Shown here in pieces: positions 21,040-31,551 of a stretch of DNA of 64,000 nt. The stretch spans positions 124,001 through 188,000 of the forward strand of contig BCGN01000008.1 in the NCBI GenBank assembly GCA_001599295.1. The letters run 5' to 3'. This stretch comes from Sporopachydermia quercuum. Its lineage: Eukaryota; Ascomycota; Sporopachydermiomycetes; Sporopachydermiales; Sporopachydermiaceae. The position numbers and the translations under genes were made by a program. Positions within the stretch are counted from its first letter, which is position 1; each line of letters starts with the position of its first letter. The notes under the pieces were generated by a model. It was not told where the DNA came from, did no database searches, and worked only from the letters and a program-made list of their open reading frames with translations.

Positions 21040-23220
21040 TCAGTGAAATTCTAAGCTCTTTGCTTTCTCATTAAGTCGTTTAACTCTTTCTTGCTCTTCA
21101 ATGTTTTTACGAGATAACCGCTCAAGATTCTTCTTATCTCTCTTTGCTTGGTCTTTTTCAAGTCTTCTGTTGGCCCACATTCTTAACTTTTCGCCTCTCT
21201 TAACAACATATAATGGGAATGGAACACCTAACACTAATGCGATAATAGCACACATAGTATTGCCCCAACCATAACCCATTTTATCATACATAGGATCAGC
21301 TACCAGGGGTAAGAAGAAGCCAAATAGTGATCTGAAAACTGCTGCTGCTGCAACAGTTGATGCACTGAACATATTATTCATATCAATTAAATAATTGATT
21401 GTTGTTTGGAAAATTAGGGTGATAGCGCTACAGAAGATGGCACTACCAATCAATGGCATTATCCAGAATACACCTTCTTGAGCTGACCATCCATACCAAA
21501 TTAGGCCAACTGCCATAATAACACCAGCACCACATAATAATGGTAATCTGAATTCTGGTTTGGCAACACCTCCATTCTTAATTGTCAACCTCTTATAAAC
21601 TGCTCCGATAGCCCATGAGAACAACAGCACGCCAAATCCAAATCCAAATCCGGGGCCTAAGAAACATAGACCAGCAATACCAGGATTAAAATTATATGTT
21701 CCTTGGAATACTCTTGGGAATGTGACGATCATTAAATACATGAAACCATAGGCAAATGCCATAAAGATGCCTAAACCAAAAACCATTGGATGAGTGAATA
21801 AAAGCTTAATTGGACGGGTCATCGCTAGGTAGAATTTTTGGGAAACTGTTTCACCTGTAGCAATATCGTAAATGGTCTGGAAATGAGGATTTCCTGTAGA
21901 TTTCTTGAGCTTAGCGGCTTTCCTTCTTAGTAAAGTAGGAGTGAAAGTTTCCTCATACCATATCAATCCCGAAATAGCAACGAAACCACTGACAATAGCT
22001 TGAACTCCGAAAACCCAACGCCATCCCGCGTTTTCAACAATGAAGCCGGCAATCACAGGCGCGAAAACAGGGCCAAATGTTGGTCCAAGTGAGTACCAGG
22101 CTGAAGCAGTATTACGATCTTGATCACTGAACAAATCAGCCAATACACCAGCACCAATAGATAAAGGAGCAGCACCAGAACAGCCAGCGAAAAATCTGAA
22201 AACAACCATCTGAGCGTAAGTCTGGGAAACTGCGCAAGCAACGCTGAAAACAACCAAGAACCAGATAGAAATATTAAGGACAATCCTACGGCCATAAAGC
22301 TCAGATAATGGAGCAACAAATAAAGGGCAAATTGCCCATGCTAGAATGAAAATTGAAACCATTAATGCCTGTAAAGTAGGACTAGTTATATTGAAAGTTT
22401 CAGAGATGTATGGAACTGCTGGAGAAAGCATTGATGATGACATTGGGGAAGTAAATGTGTACAAAGCAACTAAACTTGTGGTTCTCCATTTTCTTCTAAA
22501 TGACCAATTTCTCGGATATTCAGGATCATCTTTACCTTCCCATGTCACTAATTCAGGATCTATGTCTTTGAATTCTGCACCATCATCACGGTTAGCAAAA
22601 CCTGCTTCATTAACGTCATCATATAAAGATCTAGTCTCAGTTGTTGATTTTATGGAACCAGCACGAGATCCAGTGCGAGATCCCGTACGGGACCCTGTTC
22701 TTGAGCCAAGTTGAGAAGCTGGTCTTGAAAAAGCTTTTCTAAAGCCTGCTTCTAGTTTAGAAGCATCTTGAAATGATTCATTTTCATCACCAGAAGATGA
22801 GGTCCCTGTTAATTCATGTTTCTGGCTTTCTGTTTCGAGCTCTGTTTCATCCTCAAGGTCTCTTCTTTCTAATTCTTTTTCATAATCCTCAACTCTTTTC
22901 TTATAGACAGACAAAATAGTTGCTCTTGTTTCTGTTCTTTTCAAGGCGATGTCTTCTTGTTCCAGGCCTTCCCCATACATTTCATTCTCTATCTTTGTTA
23001 CAGTTCTATGTGCTGGTTCATCTTTTTTGCTTATGATACTTGCTACTCTTGAAAGAATTCCCGTAGAATCTCTGGAAATCACACTTGAGCTATCATTAGG
23101 TGTTGGTTGTCCTGTGTAAGATTCTGGAATGAAATCCTCATGATGACGAGGAGAAGATTGCGTAGATATTAGTGAAGAAGCAGTAGAACTTCTATCACTT
23201 ACTTCATTAGCATTATTCAT
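21040..23220 (-). CDS. MFS drug:H+ antiporter, DHA1 family (726 aa)
   Basis: A long hydrophilic cytosolic N-terminus (about 245 residues, Ser/Glu-rich) precedes the WEGKDDPEYPRNWS signature typical of fungal DHA1 exporters. Twelve transmembrane helices follow, up to about residue 690. The loop between helices 2 and 3 carries SELYGRRIVL (motif A type), and helix 5 carries GPTFGPVFAPVIAG (antiporter motif C). A charged C-terminal tail ends the protein. Residues 172-189 are tandem GSRT repeats. The family exports drugs, polyamines or organic acids at the plasma membrane using the proton gradient; the substrate cannot be read from sequence. It diverges from the methyltransferase gene across an exceptionally long 3.4-kb gap, which may hold its regulatory sites. 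Confidence 0.9.
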   Translation of the reverse strand: MNNANEVSDRSSTASSLISTQSSPRHHEDFIPESYTGQPTPNDSSSVISRDSTGILSRVASIISKKDEPAHRTVTKIENEMYGEGLEQEDIALKRTETRATILSVYKKRVEDYEKELERRDLEDETELETESQKHELTGTSSSGDENESFQDASKLEAGFRKAFSRPASQLGSRTGSRTGSRTGSRAGSIKSTTETRSLYDDVNEAGFANRDDGAEFKDIDPELVTWEGKDDPEYPRNWSFRRKWRTTSLVALYTFTSPMSSSMLSPAVPYISETFNITSPTLQALMVSIFILAWAICPLFVAPLSELYGRRIVLNISIWFLVVFSVACAVSQTYAQMVVFRFFAGCSGAAPLSIGAGVLADLFSDQDRNTASAWYSLGPTFGPVFAPVIAGFIVENAGWRWVFGVQAIVSGFVAISGLIWYEETFTPTLLRRKAAKLKKSTGNPHFQTIYDIATGETVSQKFYLAMTRPIKLLFTHPMVFGLGIFMAFAYGFMYLMIVTFPRVFQGTYNFNPGIAGLCFLGPGFGFGFGVLLFSWAIGAVYKRLTIKNGGVAKPEFRLPLLCGAGVIMAVGLIWYGWSAQEGVFWIMPLIGSAIFCSAITLIFQTTINYLIDMNNMFSASTVAAAAVFRSLFGFFLPLVADPMYDKMGYGWGNTMCAIIALVLGVPFPLYVVKRGEKLRMWANRRLEKDQAKRDKKNLERLSRKNIEEQERVKRLNEKAKSLEFH
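22654..22707 (-). repeat. In-frame 12-bp coding minisatellite (GSRT repeats)
   Basis: Four to four-and-a-half tandem 12-bp units encode GSRT GSRT GSRT GSRA GS in the cytosolic N-terminus of the MFS transporter. Copies differ at silent positions and one Thr-to-Ala change, so the array is not very recent. Such arrays can change length between strains. Confidence 0.85.
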
Positions 23221-26200
23221 AATTTGTAATGGATTATTGAAGAGATTAGAACTATTTGTCCTTAATCTATTCTATTCTATTCTATTCTATTCTATTACGA
23301 CGGATAAAGTTAATCCGGAAGCTAGTTTTATCTTGTTTGTAGTGATATAACTGAATGACTATACCATAGTCTTGATACTTATTCTTTCCAACTATCGATT
23401 ATGGTTAGACTAAGATGAATGGACGAATAAAAGCAGTACTAGCAATTATCTGTATACTTCTCTTACTATTCTACTACCTTTCTTTCTTCTTTCAACTATC
23501 AATTTGATCTCTTTCACTATTGCAATGTTACCTCTCGGGATTCTTAGCTCCTCTTTATATTCTTTCTTCTCTCACTCGTTATGTACTTGTTTGCTTGTTT
23601 GACTTTCTAGTACGAGTGAACCTATTCAATTTGAACTACTAGTATATAAACAACGAATCAATTTATAAACTCTACTTACATAGCAGAAACAATGAATAAT
23701 AAGCTGTCAAAACAAATAAGCATAGACTCATCATTATCCATGTATCAAAATGGGTACTACATTCTTATATACCTTTAATAAAAAAATCTCCAACCCTTTG
23801 ATCATTGGTAGATTTTGAATTTCGGCTTAATAATAAGGTTTGTCTATTTTTTCATTTAGTACACGGCAACTTTAAAGGATAAATAAAGTTTGAACTTAAT
23901 TCACCACACTAAACTGCGAACGGTAACGGTATGTTTTTTTTCTTTATGGTAGGAGGAAACGAGAAGAGTGAATAGTATTAATTGTATAGTAAAGTATAGA
24001 GTTGATTGATAGCATGATAGATTGAATATGAACTAATAGAAGAGCTTGTTATATTGGACTATTTTAATTCAGTGTTTGTTTGCCTAATGATATATTGATA
24101 GCCTGAAACACTGAGATTTGGTTATTGAACAAGAAGTTGAGCTTAATGCTAATTAAAACGTTATTATGAGTACTATAATCAGTTAGGTATACATGACGTC
24201 TACAACATACAGATTAAGGTACTCAGATTCGTTTATAATCTTAAGCAAATTCCTAGATCTTTCCTAATTGAGAAAAAATTGTTTAGTAGCGGAAAGGAAT
24301 TCTTCCAGCTTGTGTTGTATGACTAATAAAAAGAGTTGTGAGGTTGCGTGTTAAAGGTGTATTAATAAGAGATTAGTAGTAATAATGAAGAAAAAAATAT
24401 TTGGACTAAAAATGGACAATGGATGTAGTTTTGTTGCATAAGAAGAGTTTATGATTTGTACTGTCAACAATAATAATAACATTGTCTGGATGAACGAGAG
24501 TTATGAATATGATTCTAGCCGAGAAAGAATAAACAACTTAACAGTGAAGTAAGAACTTACGAATTTTAATGACGACTGAGATGACGACTGATGGTCAGCA
24601 GTTATGTAGGTTTATTCTCTGTTCTATATAGAGCATCAATCGTAATATGTAATAAATCAATGAAAGATTTTTGAACACCAAGATCATAAAAGAGAAACTG
24701 TGAGAAATATTTGCATTTATAACAGGTGTTGAAATTCAATTGCATTTAAATCAATAATTATTCAGTGCCAAATATTTGTTTGCGTATTTCATAATGGTTG
24801 ATCTTCAAAAAGTTCAGACAGTCAGCTAAAATGCAGCCCCAGATTTCAAGCTGGCAAGTTTCATTCTAACAGTGAAACCTTTTGTAGTGGTTCAATCAAT
24901 CAATCATCTATCCTCTGTCACTTTGCTTATTTTAAAAGTTAACTCCTAATCTACGTTGAAGCACCAATGCATTTAATTCAACTCACCCGAAACTTAATAG
25001 ACCAACGTCTCCTTCTGTTGCCTCGGGATAAATTTTCTAAGATCAGAATTCACTTCAATCATGTTTATACTACATTTCTATTTATTGGTTCATTTGGTAC
25101 ATAATTATGATCAACTTAAAGAGAAATATTTTACAAACAATTCACTTCCTATATAGATAAAGTTACTTCGGATTCAATTCCCTTATTCTCGTGATGAACC
25201 GTCATAGTAAAAAGCAGCAGGATCATGAATGAACTTGAAAATACTAGAAGGATCTTCAAAAACGTTAACTGATAAAAACGTTGATGTGTCCGCCATTAAT
25301 CGTTATGAAATCTGAATAAAGTAATATTTCCCATATACGGCTAGAATGAAATACTGAATGCACAATTATGCAATATGTAGGGACGAATAACGGTAATAGG
25401 CAATGAGAAACTGCTAAAGGAGAAATAGATCGACTAAGTTAAATTGAGTTATACCCCACTTTTAATGTTGACGACCAGTAGTGGCTTTTGGATTTGCCTA
25501 TAGGTTAGACGTTTTGGCCGCCCGATATAGATTGTGGGGTTTGATCGTTGAAGTTCTGAGATGAATGAATTGATGAGATGAATTAATGAGATATAGTAGT
25601 CTCAAGTGTGAAAAAGCATTTAGGAGTTGAATTGGACGTCTAGTATAGGTTGGTGTTATTGGGAAACCGACTCAGATTCAAAATAAGGTTTCATTCTGCA
25701 TTAATACTGCATAGTGACAAACTTTATTAAATCGTGGATGGTATTTGATCCGACAAGAACCAATTTGGCTGAAGACTGATGGTCAACTTGAAAGCTTTCT
25801 GATGAAGGTATTTCATTGGATTAATATCGCAGATTTTTCCAAGAATATCAGTCTAATGAAATGTGCCCTGGTTCTCTGATAAATAGTAACTTAGTACCCA
25901 ACCAACCAACTAGCAAGCTAACATCATCTCATCACTTCTAGCTACTAAAGAATACAAATCTAGTTTCTCCACGGATACTTCAAATGTATCTCAAACAGCA
26001 AATCCATACAATTGTATTTCAGCTCTGAGTCTCTATCAACCAACAAATTCAGGTACTTCATTGTACTTTTATCACCTCTGTCGAACTTAATGCAGTAGAA
26101 GAACCATCTAAATGTCTGTCACACATTATTTAAATGCTTATGTAAACAATTATTACTACCATTGAATAATAGGAGACATATGATCTTCAAATATCTCAAT

Positions 26201-26591
26201 TGTGGCTTAATAACATCCTCTTATGGTTGTTTCCCAGAAGTAAATATGTTAATATATATGATCACTTGATAATTTCATCAAGTAGACCCATAGACATAGT
26301 TGTATTGCATTTATTCATTTTATTTGTTTGTTAAGAAGTGACTGTGCGTTTCCCTTGTAGCAACTGAATAGCGAATTGCAAGTGTAGCAATTGTTCGAAT
26401 ATCAGTTGCAGTTTTATCGTGTAGTATTGTTACCCATCTTTTGGCAAAGCCTACCTGCATTTAAGGAACCTCCTCTAGCATTTTCTCAGCATATTTTCCC
26501 CGTTAAGATAATCTTGAGAGACCTGTGTGCTCATACTTAAGGCTGTTCATCAAATCATTACCATTCGTAGGTTTCATCATAATAACTAGAA
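23221..26591. other. 3.4-kb gene-free divergent intergenic region
   Basis: No frame of 60 codons on either strand, apart from one overlapping the methyltransferase start. Near the transporter there is a pentanucleotide microsatellite (23266-23296). Several short A and T runs occur (for example about 23779 and 23934). I see no tRNA boxes, no transposon remnants and no usable intron signals. Most of the length is A+T-rich sequence of unknown role. Confidence 0.5.
23266..23296. repeat. (TCTAT)n microsatellite
   Basis: About six uninterrupted copies of a 5-bp unit lie 46 bp upstream of the MFS transporter start, in its likely 5' leader or core promoter. Confidence 0.9.
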
Positions 26592-27518
26592 ATGAGCGCG
26601 GACGATGCCAAACAAGCGAACTTGGCAGCATTCACTAAAGAGTTTGCTCGAGAATACAATGCAAATCCAACTCTACAAGCAGAAAATGTACTTATTTCAA
26701 AAGCAGCCTTGGAATTTGACCCTTCATTATCAGAAGAAGAATTAAGCAAGAAGTTTGAATCAATCATCTTCGGAGAAGAAGGTGTTCTTCATTACGATGT
26801 TTCAGAAATAAATCCTGGATTGGTTTCTTTTGAAAAATTGCCAGTCTCGCCAGTTTTTAAACCAGAGGGAAAACTGAAGGTACTTGATTTCGGTTGCGGC
26901 TCTGGTGGTTTAGGAAAATATATTGCTGCAAGATGTGAGAAACTAGTTGGAACTGATATTTCTCAAGGGATGTTAGATATGTTTAATCAGGTAAAGAAAG
27001 AAGTGGGACTAGAAAATGTCATTGAATGCTATAATGCTGATATTACAGAATACGGGACTCCCGGTAACGAAATACCTGAAGTGATTGCTAACAAAGATTT
27101 TGATGCAGCTATATGTTCTCTTGCCTATCACCATATATATGATATTGATGCAACAACAACTGCGTTGGCTGACCATTTGAAGAAAGATGGCTATGTTATA
27201 ATTGTTGATTTTTTCAATGAACATCCAGGATATAAACCATTTTATGCTGATGAGTCAATTTTATCAAAATCTGTACCTCATAAAGGAGGTATTACTTATG
27301 ACCAAATGAAACATACTTTAGAACAAGCAGGATTAGTTGATGTGAAAGTCTACAGATGTTTCAAGATGTACCAATGGGAACCCGAGACATGGTTGAACAA
27401 TCATGCCTATTTTGTCGATGCTGAAGATATCAATGGATTGAAATGTGAAATAAGGGATGGAAAACCTGTCTATCAAGTATTGGTTTCATTTGTTCTAGGT
27501 GCTGGTAAAAAGCCATAG
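26592..27518 (+). CDS. Class I SAM-dependent methyltransferase
   Basis: 308 residues from ATG 26592. Motif I (VLDFGCGSGGLGKYIA, residues 97-112) binds S-adenosylmethionine. VGTDISQGML (119-128) supplies the acidic residue at the end of strand 2, DFDAAICSLAYHH is the strand 4 region, and LKKDGYVIIVDFF is strand 5. This is the Methyltransf_11/12 type Rossmann fold. An N-terminal helical extension of about 90 residues precedes the fold. There is no signal peptide or membrane segment, so it is likely cytosolic. The substrate is unknown; related small fungal enzymes act on small molecules or quinones. It converges on TIM54 with 126 bp between stops. Fold assignment is firm, function open. Confidence 0.85.
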   Translation: MSADDAKQANLAAFTKEFAREYNANPTLQAENVLISKAALEFDPSLSEEELSKKFESIIFGEEGVLHYDVSEINPGLVSFEKLPVSPVFKPEGKLKVLDFGCGSGGLGKYIAARCEKLVGTDISQGMLDMFNQVKKEVGLENVIECYNADITEYGTPGNEIPEVIANKDFDAAICSLAYHHIYDIDATTTALADHLKKDGYVIIVDFFNEHPGYKPFYADESILSKSVPHKGGITYDQMKHTLEQAGLVDVKVYRCFKMYQWEPETWLNNHAYFVDAEDINGLKCEIRDGKPVYQVLVSFVLGAGKKP

Positions 27519-27644
27519 ACCATGTTTTATATACAAGACTATACACAATTATGTTATAAGAAGATAAAGAGTACACATATATACGTATAAAATTATAATG
27601 AATATGCAACATCATACATAGATACACTACATATCAGGACAGAA

Positions 27645-29354
27645 TCAATTAGTTTTCTCTTTTGAATCATCGGTAGTACTCTCTTTCAATGTAGGAATTT
27701 CAATAGTAGCTGGTTCCTTATAATCATAAACCCATAATTTACTTATCACTTTATCATCACCGACAATTGGTTTAACCCACTCAGCATCTTTTTCCTTTGC
27801 CTTCTTTACCCATTTCTTTGGCCATTCTATTTCCTCTTGAATTGCAGATTCCAAATCTTTCTTTTCAAATGGTCGATAAGCATTAATTACTACAGCAACG
27901 GTTTGACGGCTTATCTCTTCAGCCATGTATCTTTTGCGGAAGTATCTATAAATCCGGATAGGAGTATTGAGAAATCCTAGCAGATTAGGATGAGAAACAA
28001 CAGCTATTGGGCCTACAAATTCAGCATTGACATCAGGGTTAATGCCTTTTTCAGCATTTTGCAAATGAGAAAACTCAGGAGCAATTTCAACTTCAGAAAA
28101 TTCACTAGGAAGAAGATAAGGTTGAGGTACTGGTGGTTTTCGTTCTATCTTCTTTAACGCTGGATCTTCATATGGGTCATCTTTTGCCGCTTCAATATCA
28201 GATTCGACAACAACAGTTAAATCTTTGACTTCTTTGCTAACAGTTTCGGTAGGTTGTTGAGGATTCTCTATCTCCTCAGGAAGTTTCGCACTGATTGATT
28301 GTAATTCTGAATCTAAAGAGTGGACAGATATGTCACCGTGTGGAGAATCCGAGCTAGGCTTTAGTTCTTCAGGTGTTGCAGGAACACTCATAGCAGGATT
28401 CATTTGAATAGGAGTGGTAGTGCCATTGGGCAAAACCGACTCTACAGATGCTTCAACAGGTTTCACAGCAGAGTTGGAATTCTCTTTGGCTTCTTTGGCT
28501 TTAGCTTCTTTTTCTTGGGCAGCAACGGCTTTTTCCATTGCCTCTTTAACTCTGTCAGGCATCTCAGTAGGACCTAATACACCTTCATGAACCCCCATAA
28601 TATATTCCTTAAAAGCGCCACGGCCAACGCAAATAATACCTGCGGGCTGGCTGTTATCCCGCTTCAAACGGCCAAAGATTCTTTCATCTACATCATCTTT
28701 AATTTCAAACCCACTGGATGTTTTTCTGGTCAATTTATGTAATTCTGAGCGTTTTAAGAATGTTTCACTGTCATCTTCAGCAAAGCTTCCTCGGATTTTT
28801 GAGATAAATCCCTGGACAAAAACATTTGCCGGTGACCTTGCAGCCTCATCATCTGCGTTCTTAGCTTCGGTTGATTTCCTTTTACCACTCTCACTATTAT
28901 CATTGTTTTTTGATTGTTCCTTTCTCATTTCCCTAATTTCATCAGCAACCATATGGCGGATTTCTCCTTGTCTTGTCTCAGAACGAATTTCAAAATTAAC
29001 AGCAGCAGCATTCAAAATTGGCTTGACATATTTACGGAAATGACCTAATGATTCATCAAGGAAATCTCCTGGTGGGGGAGCAATGTAAACGATTACTTTT
29101 CTTGGTAGAAATGTTCCTGCATCTGGTATAGGCTTTTCAGCTAAGGGCTTGACCAAATCCATGTATTTTTTCCGAATTGATTTTTGCTGTTGTTTATCAT
29201 AGGCAATTCCGCCTCCAATTGTAAAGAGCACTGTCCAAAAGATCATCCAATTACGTCCAGGGAGCCTCAAAGGAGGGATACCCATTGCCCGAAAAGCTGG
29301 ATTACTATAACCAGGCTTTTTAGCCGGTTTCTGAGCACTGCTATCAGCCCCCAT
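27645..29354 (-). CDS. TIM54: Mitochondrial inner-membrane translocase subunit Tim54
   Basis: 569 residues. The N-terminus carries a proline-rich motif (NPAFRAMGIPPLRLPGRNW) followed by one transmembrane helix (about residues 36-53), then the conserved IYIAPPPGD-like segment (VIVYIAPPPGDFLDES) and LGHFRKYVKPILNAAAVNFE. This is the Tim54 pattern. Tim54 is part of the TIM22 complex that inserts carrier proteins into the inner membrane; most of it faces the intermembrane space. A Glu/Lys/Pro-rich, probably disordered stretch (about residues 260-400) makes it longer than S. cerevisiae Tim54. Conserved blocks return near the C-terminus (ARPFEKKD-like YRPFEKKDLE, EEIEWPKKW). It lies in tandem with SHM1, another mitochondrial gene, about 600 bp away. 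Confidence 0.93.
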   Translation of the reverse strand: MGADSSAQKPAKKPGYSNPAFRAMGIPPLRLPGRNWMIFWTVLFTIGGGIAYDKQQQKSIRKKYMDLVKPLAEKPIPDAGTFLPRKVIVYIAPPPGDFLDESLGHFRKYVKPILNAAAVNFEIRSETRQGEIRHMVADEIREMRKEQSKNNDNSESGKRKSTEAKNADDEAARSPANVFVQGFISKIRGSFAEDDSETFLKRSELHKLTRKTSSGFEIKDDVDERIFGRLKRDNSQPAGIICVGRGAFKEYIMGVHEGVLGPTEMPDRVKEAMEKAVAAQEKEAKAKEAKENSNSAVKPVEASVESVLPNGTTTPIQMNPAMSVPATPEELKPSSDSPHGDISVHSLDSELQSISAKLPEEIENPQQPTETVSKEVKDLTVVVESDIEAAKDDPYEDPALKKIERKPPVPQPYLLPSEFSEVEIAPEFSHLQNAEKGINPDVNAEFVGPIAVVSHPNLLGFLNTPIRIYRYFRKRYMAEEISRQTVAVVINAYRPFEKKDLESAIQEEIEWPKKWVKKAKEKDAEWVKPIVGDDKVISKLWVYDYKEPATIEIPTLKESTTDDSKEKTN

Positions 29355-29956
29355 TATGATACAAGTGGTATTTACGTGATAATAATATTAGTTGTCGACA
29401 TCTGTTCGATGAAAGGGGAAGAAGATAGGTTATGATGAGAGGTGATTTTTGTAGTTGGTTGATGAGTGGATATGATAGCTATATTAAGTATGAAAAATTT
29501 GATTATGTCAAAGAAATAAAGTTTAAGCAGAGAACTGTGAGAGATACAGTAGAGTGCATGTGACAGAAATGATGGATGATTTAACTGGAAGGGAGAAATG
29601 ACGGTATACACTGAATTGTATGAAACTATGCTTGAAGATATGAATAATGGAAAAAGTTATCTTGTTGGCCTTAGCGAAGTTTCAGAAATTGGTTCTCCTG
29701 ATGTCAGTACTCTTGCCATAGACGCTAGAAGCTAAGATTCGTTAAGTATGTTAAACTATGTACTATTATGTATTAAAGCAATAACATGTACACACAAAAT
29801 AATACGTACATCAATCTTGCAGATTTATACATGATGATGCATATGTCTAGGAAATTCATTCACTTTTTTCTTCGATTTATACTACAATAAAACCATATTA
29901 TAACGTATAGTGCATTGTTATTATATCAATCATTGATGAGTATCATTTCTAGCAAC
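29355..29956. other. Intergenic between SHM1 and TIM54
   Basis: 602 bp upstream of TIM54 and downstream of SHM1. The frame at 29372-29611 has no protein-like features. Nothing else recognised. Confidence 0.45.
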
Positions 29957-31551
29957 TTATTGATACTCACCAGGAACAGGGAACTTGGAGGCAAAAGCTT
30001 CGACTTCTTTAGCTAGGGAAGCAATCTCTTTATCTTCACTAGCTCTCTTCTTGAAATCAGCATACCTGCTCTTAGCATCAGCACCTTCGGAATCTTCAAG
30101 AAGTCTTAAACTAATATTAACAGCTTTTTGAATGTATTCTGCGACCTTTTTGAAGTCAGCTTCTTCAAATCCTCTGGTAGTCATAGCTGGTGTACCAACA
30201 CGTAGACCTGATGGATATAATGCCGATTTATCACCAGGAACAGTATTCTTATTAGCAGCAATGTTTATTAATTCTAAAACATATTCTACTCTAGCACCAT
30301 CAATACCTTTGGATCTTAAGTCAATAAGCACTAAATGTGTATCAGTGCCTCCAGATACCAAATCAAATTCGTTACTCAATAAAGCTTTGGCAAAAGCTTG
30401 AGCATTATCCAGAATAGATTGCTGATATTCCTTATATTCTGGAGTTCTTGCTTGACCTAAGGCAACAGCCAAAGCAGAAATAGTATGATTATGGGGTCCA
30501 CCTTGATGACCAGGGAAAACTGAAAAATTGATTCTCTTATCTAAATCATATAAAATCTCCTTACCCTTCTTAGTAACCTTTCTAACACCTTTGCGATAGA
30601 AAATCATTGCTCCACGGGGTCCACGTAAAGATTTATGGGTGGTAGTGGTAACAATGTCAGAGTAATTGAATGGGGAGTCTGTTACTCCAGCTGCAACCAA
30701 TCCAGAGATATGTGCCATATCAGAAAGTAAATAAGCACCTACTGAGTCAGCGATCTTTCTCATTCTTTTATAATCAATTACTCTGGAGTAGGCAGAAGCA
30801 CCTGCAACAAGCACTTTAGGTCTGAATAAAACAATAGTTTCAGCAAGCTTGTCATAATCAATGATACCAGTGGATTCGTCCAATCTATAAGGCATTGTTT
30901 GGAAATACTTCGAAATATAAGAAATCTTTGTAGTAGGTGTTTGATAACCATGCGATAAGTGACCTCCATGAGGTAAATCTAAACCCATCAAACGATCACC
31001 AACTTCCATAACAGCAGAGTAAGCATATAAATTGGCTGGGGCACCAGATAGAGGTTGTACATTCACACCCCATTCTTCAGGATTCAATCCAAAAACTTCT
31101 AAAGCCCTGTTCCTGCATAAATTTTCGGCTTCATCAATAAATTGATTCCCGCCATAATATCTTTCTCCAGGGTATCCTTCTGAATACTTGTTTTGCATTT
31201 CTGATCCTAGAAGATCCATGACTGCCTTAGAGGTGAAATTTTCACTAGGAATCAAAGTGATAGAAGTCTTCTGTCTAGTCTTTTCTTTGTTCAAAATCTC
31301 GTACATTTCGGGATCAACTTCAGCTACTGAAGCTGAAACAAGATTTTGAGCTTTAGAAGACAAAGCATAGGCCCGCTATTATTGTGATTGTTAGGGATGT
31401 CGGTTGAATAGATGATACTAATGGATTATAAAAATAATGATCAGCACGTCAGTGATAGTGCATAAATAAAAATGGTACGAACCTTTACAAGAAGACTAGC
31501 CAATGGCATAGTAGAGGTTGTTAATCTTAGCGATCTTGCTAAAGCTGACAT
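29957..31551 (-). CDS. SHM1: Mitochondrial serine hydroxymethyltransferase (two exons)
   Basis: The long frame (stop at 29957) lacks an ATG at its start, but splicing supplies one. Exon 1 runs from ATG 31551 and encodes a classic presequence ([20 protein letters not shown]). The acceptor AG ends at 31376, after a CCCTAAC branch box. Exon 2 then reads [10 protein letters not shown] and into the enzyme. The product is about 495 residues. Catalytic features are all present: SENFTSKAV, the [13 protein letters not shown] segment, SDMAHISGL (PLP-binding Asp) and [13 protein letters not shown] with the PLP lysine (about 271). It converts serine and tetrahydrofolate to glycine and methylene-THF. The Arg/Ser/Leu-rich first exon indicates the mitochondrial isoform. 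Two donors in the same phase are possible (after 31483 or after 31489), differing by the residues Val-Lys. Confidence 0.95.
31376..31482 (-). other. SHM1: Spliceosomal intron in SHM1
   Basis: On the minus strand the acceptor AG is at 31377-31376, about 14 nt after CCCTAAC. The donor is either GTTCGT starting at 31482 (G at +5 kept) or GTAAAG starting at 31488; both are phase 0. The intron separates the presequence from the mature enzyme. The feature is drawn with the GTTCGT donor. Confidence 0.7.

Noticed and set aside
26340-26420. GTTCGAAT word resembling a tRNA B box
   Set aside because: No matching A box, acceptor stem or T run; the surrounding sequence does not fold as a tRNA.
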